A DNA stretch of 64,000 nt from Halodesulfovibrio sp. GTDB lineage: Bacteria; Desulfobacterota; Desulfovibrionia; Desulfovibrionales; Desulfovibrionaceae. The position numbers were made by a program, and so were the translations under genes. Below the pieces are notes generated by a model, which was given only the letters and a program-made list of their open reading frames with translations, was not told the origin of the DNA and did not search any database. The stretch covers positions 62,001-126,000 of the forward strand of contig NZ_JADMLB010000043.1 of the NCBI RefSeq assembly GCF_015482765.1. Direction: 5' to 3'. The first letter of the stretch is position 1. Each line of letters opens with the position of its first letter. Positions 54,200-63,247 of this stretch are shown one piece after another.

Positions 54200-54440
54200 G
54201 AGATACCTCGTATGAAATGCGTCGTAAATTACAGGTTACCGGCACTTGCTCATACAAAGACGCCAGCTGTCAGAAAGTTCCTCCACAGAGTCGTTGGATG
54301 AGGAGCGATGTGCAGACAGGGGGGCGTTCGTTGTTCTGCAACTGGTACGTGCAGGAGAGGATTGCCGGCATTATATTTACTAAATTGTTATTTAGAAATT
54401 GATAGGCAATCTTACGGCAAGTGTCCAGTTTCAGGAAAAT

Positions 54441-54475
54441 AAAAAACGCCGCACTGTGATAGTGCGGCGTTTTTA
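54441..54475 (-). terminator. Terminator of the AroQ/EPSPS-like operon
   Basis: AAAACGCCGCACT and AGTGCGGCGTTTT form a perfect stem with a five-base loop and T-runs on both strands. It begins just after the stop of the 86-codon gene. Confidence 0.9.
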
Positions 54476-54478
54476 CTT

Positions 54479-54739
54479 TTAAAATGGCTCAGCTTCCATA
54501 CGGAGTCTGTTCCGTCTGTTCATTGCAAATTGTCTGTTAACTTCTGCAATGTTCTTTTTTTGACGGTTTGCATGAATTTCACTGGCATGGAAGATTCCCT
54601 TTGCAGGGTCTTCAGAGGCAACCAGCTCACGAAACGCGTCTTCAATAGCTTTAAGTTCGCTATCGTACTGTTTAATCAGTGCTTCCACCTCTGGAATTGT
54701 TGTCGGCAAAGACTCTACGTCTTTTTGGCTTGTCTCCAC
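54479..54739 (-). CDS. Small hypothetical protein overlapping the AroQ/EPSPS-like gene
   Basis: An 86-residue charged, helical protein (PEVEALIKQYDSELKAIEDA, then NRQKKNIAEVNRQFAMNRR). No family is recognised. The GTG start has GGAGG six bases upstream, within the coding part of the larger upstream gene, and the two overlap by 68 bases in different frames. A strong terminator follows immediately. This arrangement supports a real, co-translated gene. Confidence 0.6.
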   Translation of the reverse strand: METSQKDVESLPTTIPEVEALIKQYDSELKAIEDAFRELVASEDPAKGIFHASEIHANRQKKNIAEVNRQFAMNRRNRLRMEAEPF

Positions 54740-56300
54740 TTCTTTCCTCCCTTTGCTTACGAACCATGGTTGGCTCTGGAAGAGTGTTGTAGAACATCCA
54801 GAATGTAGGCATCAGGTCAGTAACTGTACCCGGGTTGGAAAGCTGAAGCGGACGGTTGATAAACGCAAGCTGTCCAAGTGCCATGGTCCAGAATGCGTCA
54901 GGGCTTGTCCAGACTTTAGCATGCGGAGTGTCTGCATTCGGATGCACTTTATTATCTTCAAGGCTCATGTTGGCCTGTGCAGCGAAGCTTTCAATTACTT
55001 CGTTTGCAGTGCCTGCCGGTGCAGCAGGGATTTCAACAGGAGACTTGGTGGCAGCAGCTTTAATGCAGGTAAGTGCCATGGCAAGCGGGAAATAGCTGGC
55101 CGGCAGGTTGTGCATATCAACTGGTTCTGTGGAGTGGCCGCGTTCCGGTTTGGCAGCGATAATGCTGTCCGGTTTAACCGCAACAGTAAGACCTACAGAC
55201 TGGAGCAGAGAAACAACTGCATCGCCTTCTGCGGTTCCTTTTGGCCATGTGCCGCGCAGTGCAACTTTACCGCCTGCAAAAGCAGGGTAAGCAAGAAGGC
55301 TGGCACAGATTGTAGGGTCCATGGTGATTGCAGGGTATACAGGGAAGTCCGGCTCTTCAGCGAGAACTACCAGGTTGGTGCCTTCAATCTCATGTTCGAT
55401 ACCCGCAGATTCAAAGATAGGAGCAACAATAGCAAGTGCGTTTGTTGCAGCTTCGTTCTGAGAGAGATCAAGAGAAACAGTCATACCCCATGTGGTTGCA
55501 GCAACAAGAGTTGCTACTACAGCTTCTTCAGACAGGTTTTCCGGAATAACAACTGTTTCCGGAATAACGCCGGAGCACTCAAGTCGTACTGGCAGACCGT
55601 TTGATCTAGGTACAACGTGCGCAATGCGTGCGCCAAGCTGAGGCAGGAAGTTGCGGAATGCAGAAAGGTCTGCATCTTTAAGTGTAGAACCGCCGGTAAG
55701 CTTGAGAGTGCCATGAGCAGCAGCAGCCTGTAATGCGAGAAGGTATACGTTAAATTCGCTGTTTCCTGCGAAGATTACCTTGTCTGCAAAGTCCAGAGCT
55801 TTGGACTCTTTACAGAAGAGGTCGTTACCTTTCCAGCCGAGGCGTGCGCCAGCCTGATTGAAGGCTTTAACGATGTCAGACACAGGGTGGGCAGTAGAAA
55901 TGCCGGTGAGGTTGCACTCAACGCCGTTCGCAGCGGCAAGAGCAATCCAGATCTGTGTCGGAAGCAGAGCAGCAGGGCCTGTAATGTCTACGTTTACAGG
56001 CTGTGTGTTAGGAGCAAGTCCAAAGCTGGACTGTTCTTCTGCATCGTCACGGGAGATAAAATCAATATCCTGAAGCAAAGTAAACATCTGGTGAGCAAGA
56101 CGCGGGTCACGGCTGAATTTAGATGCAGCCTCTTCCCATGCCAGACGAATTCGCTTTTCATTTGAAATAGAATCAGTACCTGCGCCTTCTTTTTTGCGGC
56201 GACGGGTCTTTTTAAGAAGCTTGGATCGACGAGCCAACAGTTTTAAAAGCTCAAGATCAAGTTCGGAAATTTCTTCAACTAGGGTCATATTTTTTTTCAT
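54672..56300 (-). CDS. Chorismate-mutase-like / EPSP-synthase-fold fusion, catalytic motifs missing
   Basis: A 542-residue protein. Residues 6 to about 95 resemble an AroQ chorismate mutase helix bundle (ISELDLELLKLLARRSKLL, then NEKRIRLAWEEA and LAHQMFTLLQDIDFISRD). Residues about 105-510 follow the repeated alpha/beta pattern of EPSP synthase (AroA), with FAGNSEFNVYLLALQAA and LTGGSTLKDADLSAFRNFLP in the expected places. The active-site signatures of true AroA are not there: no LPGSKS-type lysine, no arginine after GN, no RxKESDR and no DHR. So it is probably not a working EPSP synthase. The C-terminus is basic and disordered. A shikimate-pathway regulatory or structural role is conjecture. 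No aro genes are adjacent. Confidence 0.7.
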   Translation of the reverse strand: MKKNMTLVEEISELDLELLKLLARRSKLLKKTRRRKKEGAGTDSISNEKRIRLAWEEAASKFSRDPRLAHQMFTLLQDIDFISRDDAEEQSSFGLAPNTQPVNVDITGPAALLPTQIWIALAAANGVECNLTGISTAHPVSDIVKAFNQAGARLGWKGNDLFCKESKALDFADKVIFAGNSEFNVYLLALQAAAAHGTLKLTGGSTLKDADLSAFRNFLPQLGARIAHVVPRSNGLPVRLECSGVIPETVVIPENLSEEAVVATLVAATTWGMTVSLDLSQNEAATNALAIVAPIFESAGIEHEIEGTNLVVLAEEPDFPVYPAITMDPTICASLLAYPAFAGGKVALRGTWPKGTAEGDAVVSLLQSVGLTVAVKPDSIIAAKPERGHSTEPVDMHNLPASYFPLAMALTCIKAAATKSPVEIPAAPAGTANEVIESFAAQANMSLEDNKVHPNADTPHAKVWTSPDAFWTMALGQLAFINRPLQLSNPGTVTDLMPTFWMFYNTLPEPTMVRKQREERSGDKPKRRRVFADNNSRGGSTD

Positions 56301-56855
56301 TGGAATGTAGCCTTACTTTGTGGGTGTGGCGTTCCCCTAGCCTGAAACCGCTAGAGTCGCAAGTGGAAATCCGGCTTTCTTGCAAAAAGTTTGTTTGAGG
56401 GAATGTATCATAAAGATAGAGAAGGTGGGTTTTATAGAACATGAGGAAGGCGGCCGAGCGGGTGATCGGATAGTTTGAATCTATAGTAGCACGATATTAT
56501 GAGGGGTATTTTTGAATGTGCTTAATTTCACAATAGGCACATAATACGACAAAAGAGCAGATGTTGTGAATGTGTGAACAAGCGCATTTCTTTTCTTGAA
56601 TGTAAAAGTAGATTCTTAACGTGTTAGAATTGCAACGTAATAAAACAGTTATGGTTTGCGGGGTAAAATCGCACGTGAAAAAAAGCGTTAAGTTATCTCT
56701 GATTTGCTTGCAACATCCTGCCAATAATTGTAAATATCTAGTGTCCATCTGGCAAAACCCAGCAAGGCAAGAATAATTGTTCTTACAAGAAATGCTGCAA
56801 AAACAGCTAGTTAAAAGAAAAGAAAAAGTCTTTGTGAAAAAAGTGCACAAGATGC
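56301..56855. other. Long non-coding region upstream of the apr promoter
   Basis: No credible gene is seen in this stretch. Minus-strand frames here (56497-56871 and 56811-57179) have cysteine-rich, low-quality translations and no ribosome binding site. Elements seen are an ATGTGC/GCACAT inverted repeat at 56516-56542, a partial Rex-like box TTGTGAATGTGTGAACAA at 56564-56581 and another TTGTG/CACAA pair at 56832-56850. Confidence 0.5.
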
Positions 56856-56893
56856 TTGACCTTTTCTCCAAAGCTTTGTTAGAACTTTCACAA
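56856..56893 (+). promoter_or_regulatory. Probable apr promoter with overlapping Rex-like operator
   Basis: TTGACC (56856-56861) and TAGAAC (56880-56885) are 18 bases apart. TTGTTAGAACTTTCACAA (56876-56893) overlaps the -10 box and matches 14 of 18 positions of the Rex operator form TTGTGAAATATTTCACAA. Rex is a NADH-sensing repressor known to act on sulfate-reduction genes in Desulfovibrio. The leader to aprB would be about 165 bases. Confidence 0.55.
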
Positions 56894-57057
56894 GCGATAC
56901 GGAAAGCGCCCGCATCGCTGTCTCTTCCTGATTCGGTGGAGCCTGGATGAGGCGGGAAATATGTTCCTGCTTTATCGACTCCATCGAGTGGTGGACCCCA
57001 TCGTGGGAAAAAAGCTTTTTAGGTAAACCCCTTAATCGTTGTGTTGGAGGATTAGGT

Positions 57058-57546
57058 ATGCCGACATATGTAGACCCGTCCAAGTGTGATGGCTGCAAAG
57101 GTGGCGAGAAAACCGCTTGCATGTACATCTGCCCCAACGACCTCATGATTCTCGATGCAGATGAAATGAAGGCCTTCAACCAGGAGCCAGAAGCATGTTG
57201 GGAATGCTACTCCTGTGTTAAAATTTGTCCTCAGGGCGCAATCACAGCACGTCCATATGCTGACTTTGCTCCTCTTGGTGGTACATGTATCCCAATGCGT
57301 TCCGCTGATTCTATCATGTGGACCGTTAAGTTCCGTAACGGTAATGTAAAACGCTTCAAATTCCCTATCCGTACTACTCCTGAAGGCTCAATTAAGCCTT
57401 TCGAAGGTAAGCCGGAGCCAACTGACCTCGATAACGAGCTGCTCTTTACTGAAGCAGAGCTTGCTGCTCCAATCGAAGCTATGGGTCAGAAGTTTGAAGT
57501 TGCAGAAGCTGACATTACAATGGTCAAAAAGGCCTCTGCGGTTTAA
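57058..57546 (+). CDS. aprB: Adenylylsulfate (APS) reductase beta subunit
   Basis: A 162-residue ferredoxin-like subunit binding two 4Fe-4S clusters: CDGCKGGEKTACMYICP at residues 9-25 and CWECYSCVKICPQ in the middle. It passes electrons to the FAD of AprA for reduction of APS to sulfite and AMP in the cytoplasm. The ATG is fixed by GGAGG and by the family start MPTYVDPSKC; a longer frame to 56947 is not supported. It lies 34 bases before aprA. Codon choice is strongly biased, as expected for an abundant protein. Confidence 0.98.
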   Translation: MPTYVDPSKCDGCKGGEKTACMYICPNDLMILDADEMKAFNQEPEACWECYSCVKICPQGAITARPYADFAPLGGTCIPMRSADSIMWTVKFRNGNVKRFKFPIRTTPEGSIKPFEGKPEPTDLDNELLFTEAELAAPIEAMGQKFEVAEADITMVKKASAV

Positions 57547-57580
57547 TTTTTACGGAATTTATTCCTAAGGAGATATTATC

Positions 57581-59578
57581 ATGCCGATGATTCCCGTTAA
57601 GGAACAGCCAAGAGGCGTTGCGATTGCAGATCCTGCAGTTGTAGAACATGATGTTGATATCCTCATGGTTGGCGGTGGTATGGGTAACTGTGGTGCAGCA
57701 TTTGAAGCCGTACGTTGGGCTGAAAAATACGCACCTGAGCTCAAAATTCTGCTCGTTGATAAAGCTGCACTCGAACGTTCCGGTGCTGTAGCACAGGGTC
57801 TTTCTGCAATTAACACCTACCTTGGTGACAACACTGCAGACGACTACGTTCGTATGGTTCGTACTGACCTCATGGGTCTCGTACGTGAAGACCTTATCTT
57901 CGACCTTGGTCGTCACGTTGATGACTCTGTTCACCTCTTTGAAGAGTGGGGCCTCCCTTGCTGGATCAAAGATGAGAACGACAAGAACCTCGACGGTGCT
58001 GCTGCTAAAGCTGCTGGCAAGTCTCTCCGTAATGGTGACTCCCCAGTTCGCTCCGGTCGCTGGCAGATGATGATCAACGGTGAAGCATACAAATGCATCG
58101 TTGCTGAAGCTGCTAAAAACGCACTTGGCGAAGACCGTATCCAGGAACGTATCTTCATCGTTAAGCTTCTTCTCGATGCTAACGAAGAAAACCGTATTGC
58201 TGGTGCAGTAGGCTTTAACCTTCGTGATAACGAAGTACACGTATACCGTACCAATGCTATGGTTGTAGCATGTGGTGGTGCAGTTAACGTTTACAAGCCT
58301 CGTTCAACTGGTGAAGGTATGGGTCGTGCATGGTACCCAGTATGGAACGCAGGTTCCACATACACCATGTGTGCTCAGGTTGGCGCAGAAATGACCATGA
58401 TGGAAAACCGCTTCGTACCAGCTCGTTTTAAAGATGGTTACGGTCCGGTTGGCGCATGGTTCCTTCTCTTCAAAGCTAAAGCAACTAACTTCCGCGGCGA
58501 AGACTACTGCGTAACTAACCGCGCAATGCTCAAGCCTTACGAAGATCGCGGCTACGCTAAAGGTCACATTATTCCTACCTGTCTGCGTAACCACATGATG
58601 CTCCGTGAAATGCGTGAAGGTCGTGGTCCAATTTACATGGATACCAAGACTGCACTGCAGACCACATTCGAAACTCTTACTCCTGCTGAACAGAAGCACC
58701 TTGAGTCTGAAGCATGGGAAGACTTCCTCGACATGTGTGTTGGCCAGGCTAACCTCTGGGCTGCAATGAACATTCAGCCAGAAGAAACCGGTTCTGAAAT
58801 CATGCCAACCGAGCCTTACCTCCTTGGTTCTCACTCTGGTTGTTGTGGTATCTGGGCTTCCGGTCCAGACGAAGAATGGGTTCCAGAAGACTACAAAGTA
58901 CGCGCTGCAAACGGCAAAGTATACAACCGTATGACTTCCGTTATGGGCCTCTGGACTTGTGCTGACGGTGTTGGTGCATCTGGTCACAAGTTCTCCTCCG
59001 GTTCTCACGCAGAAGGCCGTATTTGTGGTAAACAGATGGTACGCTGGTGCATCGACCACAAAGACTACAAACCTGCAGTTGCTGAAGACTCCAAAGATCT
59101 TGCGGAACTCATTTACCGTCCGTTCAAGAACTACGAAGCAGGCAAAGCAGTTTCTACTGACCCAGTAGTTAACCCAGAATACATCTCTCCTAAGAACTTC
59201 ATGATGCGTCTGGTTAAAGCTACTGACGAATACGGTGGTGGCGTAAGTACATACTACACTACTTCTGATGCAGCTCTCACAACAGGTTTCCACCTGCTTG
59301 ATATGCTCGAAGAAGACTCCCTCAAACTGGCTGCTCGTGACCTTCACGAACTCCTCCGTTGTTGGGAAAACTACCATCGTCTCTGGACTGTACGTCTCCA
59401 CATGCAGCACATCGCATTCCGTACAGAAACCCGTTACCCTGGTTTCTACTACCGTGCTGACTTCATGGGTCTTGATGACTCCAAGTGGAAATGCTTCGTT
59501 AACTCCAAGTACGATCCGAAGACTGGTGAAACCACCATCTTCAAGAAGCCTTACTACCAGATCATTCCTACTGCATAA
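57581..59578 (+). CDS. aprA: Adenylylsulfate (APS) reductase alpha subunit
   Basis: A 665-residue flavoprotein. The FAD dinucleotide site is ILMVGGGMGNCGAAFEAVRW. QGLSAINTYLGDN, RSGRWQMMINGEAYKCIVAE and the active-site EFMENRF-type segment (MMENRFVPARFKDGYGPVG) follow. PYLLGSHSGCCGIWASGPDE and DGVGASGHKFSSGSHAEGR complete the fold. It catalyses the two-electron reduction of APS. AAGGAG precedes the ATG. A strong terminator follows about 27 bases after the stop. C-ending codons dominate, which opens long false frames on the opposite strand. Confidence 0.99.
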   Translation: MPMIPVKEQPRGVAIADPAVVEHDVDILMVGGGMGNCGAAFEAVRWAEKYAPELKILLVDKAALERSGAVAQGLSAINTYLGDNTADDYVRMVRTDLMGLVREDLIFDLGRHVDDSVHLFEEWGLPCWIKDENDKNLDGAAAKAAGKSLRNGDSPVRSGRWQMMINGEAYKCIVAEAAKNALGEDRIQERIFIVKLLLDANEENRIAGAVGFNLRDNEVHVYRTNAMVVACGGAVNVYKPRSTGEGMGRAWYPVWNAGSTYTMCAQVGAEMTMMENRFVPARFKDGYGPVGAWFLLFKAKATNFRGEDYCVTNRAMLKPYEDRGYAKGHIIPTCLRNHMMLREMREGRGPIYMDTKTALQTTFETLTPAEQKHLESEAWEDFLDMCVGQANLWAAMNIQPEETGSEIMPTEPYLLGSHSGCCGIWASGPDEEWVPEDYKVRAANGKVYNRMTSVMGLWTCADGVGASGHKFSSGSHAEGRICGKQMVRWCIDHKDYKPAVAEDSKDLAELIYRPFKNYEAGKAVSTDPVVNPEYISPKNFMMRLVKATDEYGGGVSTYYTTSDAALTTGFHLLDMLEEDSLKLAARDLHELLRCWENYHRLWTVRLHMQHIAFRTETRYPGFYYRADFMGLDDSKWKCFVNSKYDPKTGETTIFKKPYYQIIPTA

Positions 59579-59604
59579 TCTGTAGAGCTTCTTACTGAAC
59601 GTCC

Positions 59605-59639
59605 GGGGCGGTTGCGGGACACCGCAATCGCCCCTTTTT
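59605..59639 (+). terminator. Rho-independent terminator after aprA
   Basis: GGGGCGGTTGCGG and CCGCAATCGCCCC arms form a GC-rich stem with one mismatch-like wobble and a four-base loop, followed by TTTTT. Read-through would be needed for apr-qmo co-transcription. Confidence 0.9.
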
Positions 59640-59655
59640 CTTCCCTTATCAATTC

Positions 59656-59706
59656 GGTCTAAGCTGAGACAGTAAGTGCTCTCAACTTATTGTCTGTGCT
59701 TAGGCC
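59656..59706 (+). repeat. Long inverted repeat between aprA and qmoA
   Basis: The 22-base arms 59656-59677 and 59685-59706 pair almost fully around a seven-base loop, with two G-U pairs and one two-base mismatch. It begins 16 bases after the aprA terminator and ends 43 bases before qmoA. There is no T-run long enough for a standard terminator (GTTTTG follows). Confidence 0.75.
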
Positions 59707-59749
59707 GTTTTGACTATAGGCCCGAAACAACTGTAGGGAGGATTGCTAA

Positions 59750-60988
59750 ATGTCGAACTCCATACTCGTCGTCGGAGGCGGATTCAGCGGCCTTACTGCC
59801 GCTCTTGAAGCTGCTGAGCTCGGCTACGAAGTGTACATCGTTGAGAAATCTCCTTTTCTCGGCGGCAGAGTGGCACAGCTGAATAAATATTTTCCAAAGC
59901 TCTGCCCTCCATCCTGTGGATTGGAGATTCAGTTCCAGCGTATTAAAAAGAATCCGAATGTTAAGTTTTTAACAATGGCAACTGTGGATTCTGTTGAAGG
60001 TGAATCTGGAAACTTTACTGTCAAAGTTTCTATTGCTCCTCGCTGTACTGCTCCAAGCAGCGCTGACCTTGGTGAACTTGCTTCTTCTCTTGAAAGCGAA
60101 GTAGCAGATGAGTTCAACCTTGGGCTTGCAACCCGTAAACCGCTTTACATGGACACGCCTTTTGCGTTCCCGAATCGCTATGTTCTGGAACCAAAAAAAT
60201 TAAGCAGTGCTGATGCAATTAAAGTCGGTGCTTCTGATGCGTGTGATCTTAATGAGGCTCCAAAAGAGATTGAACTCTCTGTTGGCAGCATCATTCTCGC
60301 TACCGGTTGGAAACCGTACGATGTTACCAACCTTACCAACCTTGGCGCAGGCCAGATTACCAACTGTATTTCAAACATGCAGATGGAACGCCTCGCTTCC
60401 CCTAACGGTCCTACTGACGGTGCTATTTCCCGTCCATCTGACGGCAAGGCTCCTGAAAAGATCGCTTTCGTGCAGTGTGCCGGTTCTCGTGATCAGAACC
60501 ACTTGGGATTCTGCTCCTACATTTGCTGCATGGCTTCTCTCAAGCAAGCTCTGTACGTTCGCGAACAGTACCCGGATGCTGACGTCACTATTTACTACAT
60601 CGATATGCGTACCCCTGGTCGTTATGACAAATTTATGCGCAAAGCTATTGCCGATGAGAAATTACATCTCGTTAAAGGTAAAGTAGCCGGTGTTGAAGAA
60701 GATGCAGCAACAGGCGATGTGATTGTTGAAGTTGAAGATGCTGTAAAAGGTCATAAAGCTAAGATTCGTCACGACATGGTAGTACTTGCTACCGGTATGC
60801 AGCCTAGCCTTGCAGGCGAAGCTAACCCGTTCGGGGTTACTCTTGATGAAGAAGGCTTTGTTGTTGATGGCGAAGCAAAAGGCATCTTCTCTGCTGGTTG
60901 TGCTCAAAAGCCTCTGGATGTTATGCGCACTGCTCAGTCCGGTACTAGTGCAGCGCTTAAAGCAATCCAGACGGTTCGTGGGAGGTAG
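59750..60988 (+). CDS. qmoA: Quinone-interacting membrane-bound oxidoreductase subunit QmoA
   Basis: A 412-residue HdrA-like flavoprotein. The FAD site is ILVVGGGFSGLTAALEAAEL. FLGGRVAQLNKYFPKLCPPS with the conserved cysteine region, IILATGWKPYD, AFVQCAGSRDQNHLGFCSYI with its cysteines, and GIFSAGCAQKPLDV follow. It is one of the two soluble subunits of the complex that passes quinol electrons to AprBA. GGGAGG precedes the ATG. It lies five bases upstream of qmoB. Confidence 0.97.
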   Translation: MSNSILVVGGGFSGLTAALEAAELGYEVYIVEKSPFLGGRVAQLNKYFPKLCPPSCGLEIQFQRIKKNPNVKFLTMATVDSVEGESGNFTVKVSIAPRCTAPSSADLGELASSLESEVADEFNLGLATRKPLYMDTPFAFPNRYVLEPKKLSSADAIKVGASDACDLNEAPKEIELSVGSIILATGWKPYDVTNLTNLGAGQITNCISNMQMERLASPNGPTDGAISRPSDGKAPEKIAFVQCAGSRDQNHLGFCSYICCMASLKQALYVREQYPDADVTIYYIDMRTPGRYDKFMRKAIADEKLHLVKGKVAGVEEDAATGDVIVEVEDAVKGHKAKIRHDMVVLATGMQPSLAGEANPFGVTLDEEGFVVDGEAKGIFSAGCAQKPLDVMRTAQSGTSAALKAIQTVRGR

Positions 60989-60993
60989 GTAGA

Positions 60994-63234
60994 ATGGCCG
61001 AAAAAATTGGCGTATATTTTGACCAGTCTGCACTCGGCATTATTGATGCTGAAGAGTTAAGCACTGGCGTATCTAACAAGTTTGGCGATGCCTGCCCTGT
61101 CGTAAAAGTTTTTCCTGTGCTTGCAGCTGCCAGTGCACGTGAAGAAATTAAAAAAGACATTGTTGAGCACGGGCTTGACGGAATCGCAATTTGCGGTTCT
61201 TCCCCTCGTGTTGACTGGGATATCTACGAGTTTGAGAACGTTATTGTAGAGCGCGTTAACCTTCGCGAACAATGTGCAATGGCGTACAAAAACCCTGATG
61301 GAACTATTCCGGCTGCGGGTGGTGCTGCTCCTGAACTGCTTATGGCCATGGCGAAAGACTATGTGACCATGGGTATTATCAAGCTTCAGAAAACAGCAAC
61401 TCCAGAACCGCCTGAGTTTGAATCTGTAAAAACTATCCTCGTTCTCGGTGGTGGTTGGGCAGGTTTGACCGCAGCGAAGCAGGCAGCTGATTACGGATAC
61501 AGCGTAATTCTGGTGGAAAAAGATGCACAGCTCGGTGGTAAAGCACTGAATATGCTCAAAACTGTTCCTCTTGAATTCCCGTATGAAGAAGCGCATGACA
61601 CAGGTCTTGAAGCTAAAATTGAAGAAGTAACAGCAAATGAGAATGTTAAGGTAGTTCTTAACGCAACTGTTGAAAAACTTACTGGTACTCCTGGTCAGTA
61701 CACCGCACTGGTTGGCGGTCAGGAATACAACGTAGGTGCAGTTGTTCTCGCAGCTGGCTGGAAGCCGATGGATAACGAGTTACTCGCTCCTTTCGGTTAC
61801 GGCAATGTGCCTAACGTTGTTACCTCTGCTGAATATGAATTGCTCGCTCGTGACGGCAAGCTGGATGCAAAACGCGTTGCATTTATCGTTAATACCGAGA
61901 CTGTAACCGGTGGTGACATCTATTCTGCTCCTGAAGAAGTTGAAGCTGAAGAAGCTGCATCCGAAGAGGAAGAAGAAGGATACGTACATGAAGACCTTGA
62001 GTCTGTACGTCACCTTGCATACTCCAGCTACGTGAACTCCATGATCGCTCTTAAGCATGCAAACTACCTTTGCGATGCTCACGAAGATGCACGTGCATAC
62101 GTATTGTATGACTCCATGGTTGTTCCCGGCATCCACGAACGTTACTACAAAGCAGCGCAGGATCGCCTCGGCATCATGATGTCCAAGGCTGAAATTAAAG
62201 GCATTGCTGAAGAAGACGGTTCTCTTGTTGTTTCTGCAGGCAACACTCTTATGGGTGAAGATGTAGAAATTCCAGTAGATATGGTTGTTCTTCCTACAGG
62301 TATTGTTCCTGCAACTGCTAAAGATCCAGTAATGAACTTTGACTACCGTCAGGGTCCAGCATTCCCGGATCTTGATCTCTTCGACGGTTTTGCAGATTCC
62401 AACTACATCTGCTTCCCATATGAAACTCGTCGTACCGGCGTTTACGCAGCAGGTTGTGTTCGTCAGCCAATGATGATGGACGCAGTAGAAGAAGACGCAA
62501 TCGGCGCAACCATGAAAGCTATTCAGTGCATTGAATCTGCTAACCGTGGTGTTGCTGTTCATCCTCGTTCCGGTGACTTAAGCTACCCTGTATTCAACTT
62601 TGTTCGTTGTACTCAGTGTAAGCGTTGTACAGAAGAGTGTCCGTTCGGCGCTCTGGACGATGATGAGAAAGGTACTCCGCTTCCAAACCTCAGCCGCTGT
62701 CGCCGCTGTGGTACCTGTATGGGTGCTTGTCCGGAACGTGTTATCTCCTTCGATAACTACAACATTGACCAGATCGGTTCTATGATCCGTGAAATCGATG
62801 TACCGGATGACATGGAAGAGGGCGGCCCGCGCGTTCTGATCCTTGCATGTGAAAACGACGCATACCCTGCACTTGATATGGCAGCCATCCGCGGTAAATC
62901 ATGGAGCCCGTACGTACGTATTATTCCAGTACGTTGTCTCGGTTCTGTAAACGCAATTTGGGTTGCTGACGCAATGTCCAAAGGTATTGACGGCGTTATG
63001 CTGCTCGGTTGTAAATACGGCGACGACTACCAGTGCCACTTTGTGAAAGGTTCTGAGATTTGTAACCGTCGTAAAGACAACATTGCTGAAACTCTGGAAC
63101 GCCTCGGTGTAGAACCTGACCGCGTAGAACAGTATGAAGTTGCAATTGATGAGTACGATAAAGTACCTGGTATGATTGACAGCTTTATGGATATGGTCTT
63201 CGAGAAAGGTCCTAACCCATTCAAGGGCTACTAG
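60994..63234 (+). CDS. qmoB: Quinone-interacting membrane-bound oxidoreductase subunit QmoB
   Basis: A 746-residue protein joining an HdrA-like part to ferredoxin and MvhD-like parts. The FAD site is ILVLGGGWAGLTAAKQAADY near residue 147. GVYAAGCVRQPMMMDAVEED lies near residue 490. Two 4Fe-4S motifs follow (CTQCKRCTEECPFGAL and CRRCGTCMGACPERVI). The C-terminal MvhD-type domain has VRCLGSVNAIWVADAMSKG and LLGCKYGDDYQCHFVKGS. An acidic Glu-rich insert lies at about residues 312-335. It may link quinol and a low-potential donor. AGGTAGGTAGA precedes the ATG. Confidence 0.97.
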   Translation: MAEKIGVYFDQSALGIIDAEELSTGVSNKFGDACPVVKVFPVLAAASAREEIKKDIVEHGLDGIAICGSSPRVDWDIYEFENVIVERVNLREQCAMAYKNPDGTIPAAGGAAPELLMAMAKDYVTMGIIKLQKTATPEPPEFESVKTILVLGGGWAGLTAAKQAADYGYSVILVEKDAQLGGKALNMLKTVPLEFPYEEAHDTGLEAKIEEVTANENVKVVLNATVEKLTGTPGQYTALVGGQEYNVGAVVLAAGWKPMDNELLAPFGYGNVPNVVTSAEYELLARDGKLDAKRVAFIVNTETVTGGDIYSAPEEVEAEEAASEEEEEGYVHEDLESVRHLAYSSYVNSMIALKHANYLCDAHEDARAYVLYDSMVVPGIHERYYKAAQDRLGIMMSKAEIKGIAEEDGSLVVSAGNTLMGEDVEIPVDMVVLPTGIVPATAKDPVMNFDYRQGPAFPDLDLFDGFADSNYICFPYETRRTGVYAAGCVRQPMMMDAVEEDAIGATMKAIQCIESANRGVAVHPRSGDLSYPVFNFVRCTQCKRCTEECPFGALDDDEKGTPLPNLSRCRRCGTCMGACPERVISFDNYNIDQIGSMIREIDVPDDMEEGGPRVLILACENDAYPALDMAAIRGKSWSPYVRIIPVRCLGSVNAIWVADAMSKGIDGVMLLGCKYGDDYQCHFVKGSEICNRRKDNIAETLERLGVEPDRVEQYEVAIDEYDKVPGMIDSFMDMVFEKGPNPFKGY

Positions 63235-63247
63235 GAGGAGATGGAAA

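Noticed and set aside
56446-56475. tRNA-like string GGCCGAGCGGGTG resembling the D arm of a Ser/Leu tRNA
   Set aside because: No acceptor stem, anticodon arm or T arm could be paired around it, so a tRNA or tRNA remnant cannot be supported.
56497-57179. Cysteine-rich minus-strand frames upstream of aprB
   Set aside because: No ribosome binding sites, no conserved pattern, and they overlap the likely apr promoter and leader.
57524-59410. Long minus-strand open frames of 238 and 368 codons opposite aprA
   Set aside because: They mirror the codon bias of the highly expressed aprA gene, have no ribosome binding site and their translations are rich in Thr, Val, Phe and Cys without any domain pattern.
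61780-62562. 260-codon minus-strand frame opposite qmoB
   Set aside because: It is again a shadow of biased codon use; qmoB itself is certain from its motifs.
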